Source: Adineta ricciae (Eukaryota; Rotifera; Eurotatoria; Adinetida; Adinetidae). From it: 64,000 nt of DNA. Position numbers and translations under genes: made by a program. The stretch is taken from the NCBI GenBank assembly GCA_905250025.1, contig CAJNOJ010000384.1:1-64000 (forward strand), given 5' to 3'. Positions within the stretch are counted from its first letter, which is position 1. Every line of letters starts with the position of its first letter. Positions 11,285 to 21,096 of this stretch are shown in pieces. The notes beneath the pieces were generated by a model that worked only from the letters and a program-made list of their open reading frames with translations, was not told where the DNA came from and did no database searches.

Positions 11285-12741
11285 TCAATCCGATTCTGTA
11301 TGATCTAGAGCAGAAGACATGTTGCGAATTCCGTAGTGTCGTCTTTTACGAGATAAATCAGCATTTGATTTAATAAAAACAATATCACCACTGTTACCAA
11401 AATGAATGCCAGCCCAACCACTTTTCTCATTCAACATTTCATGTCGAACACGTGCTCGAAATTGTTTTTCATCTCCATCCATTTTCCACATATTCTTTTT
11501 AAAAAATGAAAGTATCTTTTCAATCACTAAATCCGGTAAAACTTGTCGTTGATGTTGATCTTCTATTTTAGCTAAAAGATTTTGACATTGTTCATAACTA
11601 ATCAACGGTAAATTTGATATTGATAAAACATCAATTGGATATTTCGGAGAAACGACGAAAAAATTCACGAATGTACGACGACGAGCAATCGAAGTTGCAT
11701 TTCGCATCGAACAGAAACGATGTGCTAAATTATTGGCAAAAACAATCGCAGTATCAGTTTGAGGCATAAGATAACGATTGATTTCAATATCACCCCATTC
11801 AGCATATGTTTTGCTCGGTGTTGTAGCCGGACGAAACTTGAGCGCACCACCTTCAAGTTGATCATCGATATGCAAATAATAAACACCAACTCCTTGAATA
11901 TTTTCTGTACGACCTTCGGTATGCCAACGACCAGAATATTTTACTCCTAAATAGAAGAAAAATAATAACGATGATATTAAGAATTTCTATTTTTCTGAAG
12001 AATTAATTCACCTGGTTGAAGATTATAACTCTGTACTTTCACAACAACTTGTAATCGAATGTCATCAGTCTGTTTAACAAAATCGAGTATTTCTCCAAAC
12101 ATTGGTACTAATTTCGCGAATATTTTTTCTAACTTTCGATATGTACGAACATATTGTTCGGTCATTGGTAAATGATTAATAGGTGTTTCAATATGTACTT
12201 CATAATTGGAATCATTATGAACAATTCGAAATTCACTTGGAGTCCATTGATAAGTGTCACGTAATAATAATGATGAAGGAATATTTGTTTCGTCGTCAGT
12301 TAAATCTTCATCGGAATTATCTTCATCAGATGAAAGAATTATGGGAATTGGAAATTCATTAGGTCGATAGAGTAAAAGATCTGGATCAATAATATCTTCT
12401 ACAGGTGATGGAAACTTATGAAAATCTTTTCGTTGATCATTCAATTGATAAAATGTTTCCAAAAGTTCTTCTCTTACATTTGTATTATTATCATTATCAA
12501 TGAAATTAGATAGACCATCAAATATCCATATGGGATATTTAAGAGTAGCAGAACCACCATCACCATATCGAACATTCTGAGTTGCAAATTCTTTTGGTTG
12601 ATAATAATAACCTTGAAGACATGTGGATGGACATTGAAGACTGATCTGTTTACTTGCGTTTAACCAATCGTCTTCATCAGACATATTATCATTTGTTTCA
12701 TCATCATTAGAAGACTTGTTTTTTGGAATTCCAGCCGCCAT
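11285..12741 (-). CDS. DUF4246-family protein, probable Fe(II)/2-oxoglutarate oxygenase fold
   Basis: Two exons (12012-12741 and 11285-11946) separated by a 65-bp GT-AG intron join in frame at QPG-VKYSGRWHTEG, giving 463 aa. The C-terminal half matches my knowledge of DUF4246: LQVVVKVQSYNLQPG, GRWHTEG, VGVYYLHID, ALKFRPAT. The H252-x-E254 pair, H319 (NNLAHRF) and following arginines are placed as in Fe(II)/2OG oxygenases, so that activity is inferred. The N-terminal 160 residues are acidic and low-complexity (DEDNSDEDLTDDE). There is no signal peptide, so the protein is intracellular. DUF4246 proteins are common in fungi and in bdelloids, so ancient horizontal transfer is possible. The substrate is unknown. 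Confidence 0.75.
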
Positions 12742-13898
12742 TAACTGTCCTCTGAAAGAAAGAAAGAAAGAAATGAGTCTTTGTAATTACGAATTCACAT
12801 GAAATGTTGTTTTTCTGTTTCTTTATGATGATGTATGTTTTATGAGTCAATATAATCATAAGAGAAATATTAGAAATGAATGAAAAACATTCTATCGATA
12901 TCAAGATCAAATTTGTACACAGAATGATTCTTTAGGAAGAGCGAATCAATATTGATTACCATGGCTGAAAACGACTTCTACAACACTTTTAGAACATTTC
13001 AGATTATTTTCAATAACAAAAAATAGACATTTTTCAGATACGGCGAATTCGCTTTGCCAAAAAGTAATCGAGATTAACAGGAAATGAAAATTGTTTTGAT
13101 ATATAATTTCGAACACAGAAATCTTAATTTAATATTTATTTTTAATTTGTTAAATAAATTTGACTCTATTAATGACTTATGCATTCCTCAAAATTGAGGT
13201 CGATGGGATTCGTTCGACCATCTGAAGAAGCAAATTTTTAAAACAGTAAATAGTTTTGACACTTTGAAGACAATTTTGTACTTTCATTCTTCGTCAATGT
13301 AATCGATATGTAACAAACCTTTGGCACAGTTACTATAAAATGTGAACTTGGATGGGTTTCAAGTGTCATTGTGAATGTAATGAATGCTTTTGTTTATGTA
13401 CTTGTCTATCAACAAGATACTAAAGGTTCTTTTGAAAAGATTAATAATTTTCTTACCACTGTTGATTGATTTAATATCAAAATATTATTTTTCTTCTTTT
13501 CGATGAATGTTGACGATCTTATCTCAAATTAGATTCATAGACATACCATACATAACAAATCAACATAAATCTCAATGGATTCGATGTCTTGGACAAGTCT
13601 TATTTTTTCAAACGAGCAAATAATCTCTCTTGAGATGGTTATTGGAAATCATTTTCAAAAAGAGAATATCGATGGTATAAATTGGAGACTTTTGACTGGT
13701 AAAACTCAAAATTACTTCCCATGAAAATCACCTGCTAACGCGAATATTCACTTATATGATATTTTGAATACAACGACAAAATTTATTTGATATATGAATG
13801 TAAACTATTGACAATACTCTTTAAAATCTTCAAGGTAAAGGTATAAATATGAGAAGAAGAGAAATATTTTCATTTTCGAACAAAGTATACAACATTTA
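12742..13898. other. intergenic, no gene seen
   Basis: Directly upstream of the DUF4246 start there is a pyrimidine-rich acceptor-like sequence (minus strand, CTTTC repeats then CAG), so a short 5' UTR exon may lie beyond it. A GAAA microsatellite sits at 12757-12773. Otherwise there is AT-rich sequence with stops on all frames. Confidence 0.4.
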
Positions 13899-14953
13899 CT
13901 ATTCATTAGGTATGTGAATTGAAATTCTTGGTATTTCTGGTATGACTTGATTATTGATTAAATTCGTTCGCCTTCCTCCATTCAAATATCTTTCATAAAA
14001 TATATTTTTTAATTGTTGACGAAATCGTTTTGATAAACAAACATAAATATAAAATGGACTCTAAACATTTCCAAAGAGAATGTTAACAAATCTGTAAAGG
14101 AAACACTTATTATACTGACCGCAAAATAAAAAGTATGTAAATCAACACTTAAAATAAGTAGACATTTTATTAAGTCGTTTATGGAGAAATAAAATTGTGC
14201 AATAAATATCATTAAATATGGTGATATAAAAATACAATTGAAAATCACTTGAACAAGAACCATTTGTGTTAATTGTTTATCTAATTCACGTCGAATTAAT
14301 GGAACTGTTCGATAAGCGAGATTTCTTACATTATAATATGTTAATAAACCAAATATTATCATTGTAATTAACGGTAAAACACACATCAGTAACAGTACAA
14401 AGCCAAAACTAATGTACATTCCAAATTTGATATTTGAACTTCCACAGATTAATAAGTTCGAATCGAATGGCAATTGAATTATATCAATATAGAATGCAAA
14501 TGGAATTCCATGAAGAAACCAAAATATAATCATTCCTATGATAATATTACGAGCTAATTTTACATTACAATATCGATGTAAGAAAGGATAATGTGAAGTA
14601 CTTAGAAATTGATCAATTATTGCGAGACATATCGATGTAAATGATATTAATAACCATAATTGAAAGAAATAATATCGATATTTACATAATAATGTTGAAG
14701 TTATTGACCAATCATTTCCAAATCCATAAATCATTATATGACCAGGTAACCACATAAGTAAATGAAGAAGATTTGCCAATGACATAATTATCAAATAGAA
14801 TACACATGAACTATTTCGAAATGTTCGAAAACTTAAAAATATAGTTATATTTAATAGACCACCAACTACACCAAGTATAAGAATGATAAAACCTAAATAT
14901 ATTGTAATTTGACGATATAAATATGTGTAAAATGAAATCGAAGATGTCGACAT
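13899..14953 (-). CDS. seven-transmembrane receptor, rhodopsin-like (class A GPCR)
   Basis: Two exons (14120-14953 and 13899-14060) with a 59-bp GT-AG intron give 331 aa. Seven hydrophobic segments are visible: TM1 near residues 17-40 (GGLLNITIFLS), TM2 from about 52, TM3 after the conserved Cys at about 90, and so on to TM7, which joins across the splice as FYFA-SPFYIYVCL. The C-terminal tail is basic (SKRFRQQLKNIF), as at helix 8. Reading on without splicing gives an unrelated tail and loses helix 8, so the spliced form is preferred. It belongs to the large class of bdelloid orphan peptide-receptor-like GPCRs; the ligand is unknown. Confidence 0.8.
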
Positions 14954-16305
14954 GTTGTTGTGTTTCTTTCGAATAATTTTTTACCAAAGAAAACAAATTT
15001 AAAAGAGACATAATAAGTCTCTTCTTTTATAATGCACATAAAGTTTAACGGGCATTAATCAAGTGTCTTCCCAAGGAGATCATTTCTTATCTTTGAGCAA
15101 CTTCATCATATTTAAACTAAGTTAATTTTATATTTCATAGAAGTATTCATTTCAGGGTCAAAGTAAGAACGCAATAATATGCAAATACAAAAAACGTGGT
15201 TGAAAGGCAAGTTTTCTATCCGACGAACAAACAGTTGCGACATACTAAATGAAATGTGCGAAACATTAATTCATTTCTTTTATTGCAAAAGAGTTATACT
15301 GTGGATAGGAAATACAATGGATCGGTCATTTTAATTGTTGTCTTGATGTAATTTATATCGAATTACACGATCGAATCCATTGAAATTTGACATTGAACAA
15401 AGCACTCTAAAACTATGTTGGCAAAAAAAGCCATTAGGTCATTTATTTGTTTGTTGTACAGGTATATTAGAAACTGATTGTGTAAAACATCGTCTAGTAT
15501 ATGATCGTAAGACATATTTTAGGTGGAATGAAATTAGCTGAATCAAATGAACTAATGTCTATAATATCAACACTAATAACTGTTGAGTCTGTAGAATTAA
15601 TGTTACGCCTTAAGGTTGACTGAAATGAGAAGATATTTCGGAATGGTTTCGGTTAATTAGAAAATGAATTTTGATGTTGAATTAAATTTTTGCAGTAGTC
15701 GTAAGTTGAAAAGTGTCAATATCAGTACGAAAACATTACTCTAATTATTTGATTATAAACTTTTCAATGTATCACGAACATCAGATATTTGTTAATTCTT
15801 TCTGTAACTGTTACATTTCATTCGTTTAAAAACTCATTAACATTAATTGATAAATCTTCAAGGCAATTGAATGGTTAGTTGCTGAGAAAGACAACGTCAT
15901 ACATAATCTTATAGAATATTGGATTTTAGGAAAAGAGATTTTTTTCATTTATATTTTGATTGGACGATACAATTTGATATACATTTCCTCTTGAAGATTT
16001 TGATAGGAAAAATTGAGTATTTCTCTTATCTTTATATTTTCAATGCCGCTTATTCTTAATGAATTTTCTATTTCAGTTGTATTGCAGATGTGAAAACTGA
16101 ATCAACTAGTCAATTAAAGAGAAGAAAAACAAATTACAAGATGTTTGTATTCTGGGAGATGGAAAACTTCTACTTCTTCAGATAAATTGTTGTTTACTCG
16201 TCTTTGTAATGCATACGTTCGTATTCAATCGATCAAAGTTTGGTTTTTTTCAAATGTATCGATACATCAGCATCGGTTCTCGTGTTGCAGAAGTAAATCT
16301 TACGT
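14954..16305. other. intergenic, no gene seen
   Basis: The stretch is AT-rich with only short frames. A short readable segment on the plus strand near 15400-15540 has interrupted frames and no domain that I recognise. I see no RNA gene. Confidence 0.4.
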
Positions 16306-17436
16306 TTAGTTTTGTAGAAAATGACCATTAAATGTGAGAGAGGTAGTAATTGTAACCATGTCCTTGTTCAAAATGACATAAACTGGCTTTGGTGGTGGAA
16401 GAAGAGGAGTTGGACCTGGGGGAGGAAAATTCTTTCCAAGTTGTTTTACATATTGTTTAACATCATTCATATACAGTATTAAGTCATTTTTTTGATTGTG
16501 TTTCATAGCAAATTCTTCAAAATAAACATTTACTTCTTCTAGAGTTGGTATGTGGTCTATTGTAGGTAGATTTTCTGACCACATCAAACGATACATAGTT
16601 AAAACATTAATAATATGTTCTAGAGTGGGCATAGTTAATAATTCAGTTGATAATAATGCTTCTCCACCTGTTAATAAATATAAATGACTCATTGTCCAAG
16701 GATACCATTCGGATTGAATTGTTACATATCCATGTTCGATATGTTCATCGGAACTATTGTATTCATTTAACTGCTTGATCCAATCTTTTATAGTCAATAA
16801 GTCGTCAGAAATAGAATCGATTGCATAGGCAGGATCGATAACCATTGGTCCTTCACCATCTACATTGACACATAATGCTACATGTGGGATTCTTATGGAA
16901 TTTAGACAAGAAATCATATTTTCTCGAAGTGGAATACGAAAACCATCTGACATTTTCATGTAGAAAGGCATATATTGAGACGCGTAATAGCCAGATTTGT
17001 TCATCTGACGCGGTGATCTAGGAGATCCATGAAGTCCTAGAAAATATACAAAAGCTAGTGCTTTTGCTGCTCCAGGTAGTTCAGAACATATTGTTTCGGC
17101 CATCGCACGCATAAGTACTGCACGATAAGTACAAATTCCATCACCATGTGCTTGTTGCCAACTATACAGAGGATGATTTTGTATAGTTTTGTAGATTTTA
17201 CGGACAAAGTTCTTCGGTAAACTATTAGTAATAACAAATTTAGTATTTAGAAAATTATTCGTATCTTTTGACTGAAATGCCAGTTGCTCTTTATCACTGA
17301 TTGATTCTTCTAAGAAATATTTAGTTTTATCATCTGGATTATTGGAAGTTTGTGAACGTGACGTATTCGGAAGATGAGAATCAGGAAATTCTTTGTGTAG
17401 ATCAAACCAGTTCATGTTCATAAACTTAAGACACAT
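16306..17436 (-). CDS. protein-glutaminase-like Cys-His-Asp protein
   Basis: A 376-aa intronless frame. Three segments are arranged like the papain-fold protein glutaminase domain (Gln_deamidase_2 type): Cys102 at the start of a helix (GDGICTYRAVLMRAM), His185 (IPHVALCV) and Asp201 (MVIDPAYA). That enzyme deamidates protein glutamine to glutamate. The assignment is inferred from the order and local context of the three residues, not from a search. The C-terminus has a Pro-rich stretch (FPPPGPTPLLPPPKP). The frame is directly continuous, through one TGA, with an EF-hand frame upstream (17437-17658). The two may therefore be one gene, read as a nonsense allele or as two products. No signal peptide is seen. 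Confidence 0.5.
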   Translation of the reverse strand: MCLKFMNMNWFDLHKEFPDSHLPNTSRSQTSNNPDDKTKYFLEESISDKEQLAFQSKDTNNFLNTKFVITNSLPKNFVRKIYKTIQNHPLYSWQQAHGDGICTYRAVLMRAMAETICSELPGAAKALAFVYFLGLHGSPRSPRQMNKSGYYASQYMPFYMKMSDGFRIPLRENMISCLNSIRIPHVALCVNVDGEGPMVIDPAYAIDSISDDLLTIKDWIKQLNEYNSSDEHIEHGYVTIQSEWYPWTMSHLYLLTGGEALLSTELLTMPTLEHIINVLTMYRLMWSENLPTIDHIPTLEEVNVYFEEFAMKHNQKNDLILYMNDVKQYVKQLGKNFPPPGPTPLLPPPKPVYVILNKDMVTITTSLTFNGHFLQN

Positions 17437-17658
17437 TCATTCACTTTCATTGTCCAGTATCGAATTGGTGAATGATAGATTTGCTTTTCTCAAACATTTC
17501 TTAAGTTCATTTTCGACGATACATCCAGTTTTCGTTTGATCAAATTTTTGAAGAAAATGAATGGTTTCTAATATTTCAGAAGGTTTTATTTCGCGTCCAA
17601 AAGAGGTAATGTTGTTATTGGCATGGTTATGTTTTCGTGTACATCGTATGTTTATCAT
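17437..17658 (-). CDS. EF-hand-containing N-terminal segment, in frame with the glutaminase-like protein
   Basis: This 73-aa frame contains one canonical EF-hand loop at residues 40-51 (DQTKTGCIVENE, with D1, T3, T5, G6, I8 and E12) flanked by helices ILETIHFLQKF and LKKCLRKANL. Its stop codon TGA is followed immediately, with no spacer and in the same frame, by the ATG of the glutaminase-like frame. The likely history is a single EF-hand plus glutaminase-like protein split by one point mutation. Stop-codon readthrough or sequencing error are the alternatives. Confidence 0.5.
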   Translation of the reverse strand: MINIRCTRKHNHANNNITSFGREIKPSEILETIHFLQKFDQTKTGCIVENELKKCLRKANLSFTNSILDNESE

Positions 17659-18187
17659 TTACATTTTATATACTTGATTTCTCATGTGTGACAAAAAAGT
17701 ATGTTTTGATTTGAATTGATTGAAAATAATATGAATATGTTGTCAGTGAGAGTATATGGACATTAGACATACTAAATCATCATCAAATCTAAGAAGTACA
17801 GTACACAAAACTTGCACAGATATCATCAACAACAACACTAAATTATTGACTGATTAGAATTTATCTAAGATTTCCATTTGAGAATTTTCTTCATGTATAT
17901 TGTGATTGTCGAAAAATCTCTATCAGTAAATTTGACGAATAAACGATTCTGATTGAAATAGTTGAATTTGATTATTATTACAATCTGCAACAATGTAAAT
18001 ACCACAAGAAATCTTATTACAATCTATAGTAGCATCGTGTATTTAGCACATGAATTATTATACAGGATATTTCATTACAAACATTGATGAAACAGATGGA
18101 TAATGATAAAAGAAAAAAGAAACGATATATTTCGCTATGATTCTTTCATATCTGTGTACGAGACAACCTTTTCGATTACTCCAATGA
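17659..18187. other. intergenic between divergent genes
   Basis: This region contains the presumed promoters of the minus-strand EF-hand frame and of the plus-strand membrane-protein pseudogene. No motif stands out, and the sequence is AT-rich. Confidence 0.4.
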
Positions 18188-19076
18188 ATGGAAATATCAA
18201 CTCATCATCGAAAGGATATATTTAGAAAATTCTTTGATTATATGAAAAATATAAATCTATTTGATGACGATGAAGATCTCAATCTAATCCATCAATTACT
18301 CGCAACTAAAATTTATCTGATTCTTTTAGTTACTTCTCTTATTATTATTGTCATTTTTACTAATTACATTTACTGTTCAAACTCAAACTGTCATCATTGA
18401 TTTTCCTACAGAATTTCTCTTCAATCTCCAAATACACCCTCACCCTCACACCCACCCTCAAGATCATCATGTTCTCTAACCAAGAATATCATTGAACAAC
18501 AAGTGGAAACATTTTTCGCTCGAATCGATTCGCTTTTGAAGAATTTTATCAACGAAACATCATCTAGCTATCAACAATTACATGATCATCAATTACAAAA
18601 TATATTCTTTACTAATTGGGATTTGCAGGTATTAACTGCGAAAGATAAATCTTTTATGTTAACAAATCCAATTCAATAGAATCAAAGCCTGATAAAATGT
18701 TTCTCTGATATGTCATGTTTAAAAAGATTATTTTCTTTTATTGGTAGTTCATATACTCCATCACCTCTGAAGTCTATCTATTAGTACGCGTTTTACACCG
18801 ATCTCATCACAGTTTTCATTGGATTTATTGAATCATGGTATGAATACAAGTAATTATCCAAATTATTTCTCAAGATGTGTTCCATTAGCATGTCAATATA
18901 CATATATGAGTCAGATGAACAATATGTACATGTTAACAATGTTTCCTGGTCTATATGGCGGATTGGCAGTCGAATTAAAATTAATTATTTGGTATAGTTT
19001 ATATTTGTATTGGAAAATACAACATTGGTTTGCTGTTCGTAGAGAATCTGTTGAACCTGTACATCGTATTACATGA
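18188..19076 (+). pseudogene. two-TM Cys-rich membrane family member, disrupted by a telomere-like tract
   Basis: Pieces of a family unit lie in order but in different frames. 18188-18400 encodes the cytoplasmic start and TM1 (IYLILLVTSLIIIVIF). 18465-18680 encodes the mid-ectodomain (IIEQQVETFFARIDSLLKNF). About 18690-18780 encodes the LIKCFSDMSCLKRLF segment. 18819-19073 encodes the C-terminal YFSRCVPLACQYTY and PGLYGGLAVELKLIIW. The part expected between TM1 and the mid-ectodomain (the CPCS and FH-CSS motifs) is missing. In its place is the telomere-like tract at 18435-18460. Several stops and frame changes make it non-functional. Confidence 0.75.
18435..18460. repeat. telomere-like tract inside a membrane-protein pseudogene
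   Basis: Twenty-six bases of CACCCT/CACACC words, the same type as at 4038-4086. It stands exactly where about 80-100 codons of the family ectodomain are missing, so it marks a breakpoint rather than a chance match. Confidence 0.7.
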
Positions 19077-20294
19077 AGAATATCTTAAAAGTGTATTGTC
19101 TTCATCTTACATTCTGAAAAAGAAGAAGTCAATAATAATTTGTTAGTGTATATTTTCTACAAGATACGTCGAATGCTACAAAAACAATCGTCGATCATTG
19201 AAAATCGTATTACGGCACTTTTGAATACATGATCATCCGCTAGTAGATCAACTCTAGTTCTTCTTATTCAGCAGAGCACTCAAAGCGTCGTGGCCAGGAT
19301 TTTTAGTATACCCGAAATAATCAGAAGTAATAAGGTAACAGAATTAGTAGTTTTCGAGCAGGCAAAAAATCGGAAATAGATGTAAACTCGCTTGAAAAGA
19401 GTTCATTTTGAGTAGTTAAATACATGTGAAAATATGCGATCGTGTATAGACGGAGATATTTCCTAATTCGCATGATTCACAATTAAAATATTCTCATTGT
19501 AAAGCGTTTTCCACCTGATTTTGAGAATTTATATAATCCAGTGCATATCCTGAACAGTTGAAAGAATTAATTCTTTTATATGCATATATATTTATGACTG
19601 CGATTAATACTCATTTATATATGATTTACAAAAGAAAATAAATGCAGAAACTTCAGATTCTATCTCAGGGTTGAATCGAGTTTTTAGTTTTCGAAAATTA
19701 ATAATTATGTAAACAAAAACATTTTCACTCGAGGGCGTTAAATGAGTCGGCACGACGATGAGCGTCTTTGTTTTTTTATGTTCTATAAACCGCTCATCGC
19801 ATCGATCTCGATTACATTGATCTTTCTAGAGTTGTTGTATCGACGGATGAAGAACACTGGCCAATTCCAGTAATGCTCTCATATTGTTAGTCTACTATGG
19901 CGGTAAGAAGCTTCAAAGCTGTTCTCAAAAACGTGTTATTAGTACTTTGACAATGGTCAATTGAAGCCCAGATTTAATTGTAAGAGAGGCCGTTTTTGAA
20001 TGTGTTCCCATCCGTCACAGCATTCAGTACAACCGGAATGTTCTCCATTCATTTTGAGCTCTCACGAAATCGAAATCTATATTGCAAACTTTGATGACGA
20101 TAGCTGCAGCAGAGCGTTTTGACTAACAGAGAGGTCATCTGGGTGAAATACGGCCAGCCGGACGGACATTTTGATCACGCAAAATACATTTTTAGATGAA
20201 ATGTTAATCATCAGGATCTTTCAACACTGTTTCTTGTCACATAAGAATACCGACACATCGACGGTGCACGTGTCGAATAATAATTGGTTGCATT
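19077..20294. other. intergenic, no gene seen
   Basis: No open frame of note and no recognised relic. It separates two pseudogenes of the same family that lie in opposite orientations. Confidence 0.4.
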
Positions 20295-20704
20295 TTACCA
20301 GGATTCAATGAAGAATTCGTCAATTATTGCGCGAACATTGAAAGGAGGTGCAATGTAGAAACTATTGTACAAAGCAGATAATGTCGTTAAGCATCTGCTA
20401 TGATAAAGGCATTCAAGTGTTGGCAATCGACGACCAAAAGCAGGCCAGAGCAGTAGAGAGACCATCGACAATACCAAATATTGCGTAGCAATGATAAAAG
20501 CTCGATTGAAACGTTATTCGTATGTATTAGATTACTCGTGTTTGCCCAATCTTCAATGAGCAACTCGGAAACAATGTTTTTCATTTTGTTGCAAATGAGG
20601 AATGATTTGATTTGGTGACAATGATTAATTATATTCACATTGACCTGTACAATAACTATTTTTACCGCAAGAGCATCTGTTATCAACGCTACTGTTTGGC
20701 ACAT
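20295..20704 (-). pseudogene. degenerate fragment of the two-TM Cys-rich membrane family
   Basis: The minus strand keeps the late ectodomain of the family in two frames. One frame (20295-20477) reads LPTLECLYHSRCLTTLSALY and then IDEFFIESW. These correspond to the STLECFYD-C and L-FIE-W motifs of the intact genes. The upstream part (to 20704) contains VSELLIEDWANTSN, a second copy of the same W motif. No complete frame exists and the TM2 part is missing. Confidence 0.6.
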
Positions 20705-20843
20705 AACGAAGTATTGAAACTGTCGTATGAGGGTTGATATCTGAATATGAAATGTATCTCTTGATATGACTTATGTATTCATAGACTATATCGCATTAAA
20801 TGCAACTAGCTCATTTCTCACTGTACCATTTGCCATTTGACAT

Positions 20844-20900
20844 CTCGAAACTTGAATTCGAGTATTCGACAAGCTCGAATAGTTGGATTCAAGTTTCGAG
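20844..20900. repeat. nested inverted repeat (hairpin)
   Basis: The 14-bp arms CTCGAAACTTGAAT (844-857) and ATTCAAGTTTCGAG (887-900) are perfect complements. Inside them is a second pair, ATTCGAG/CTCGAAT. A related sequence occurs at 37515-37535, so it may be an end or core of a small dispersed element. It lies upstream of neither flanking coding start at a regulatory distance that I can justify. Confidence 0.5.
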
Positions 20901-21096
20901 TTTGACAATACTGTAACATATAGTTATCTTCAATATTATGTCGAAAAGGAAAATGTCATCAGTACAATAATAGAAAATTTATATGTTCATTAGCTAAATA
21001 CTATTAAGCTTCATTTTATTCATAGATTTCATATTGATGAATCATTGATAATCAATTTCGAAAAAGTGTCAATAATGATACACACTAGGAAAATAA

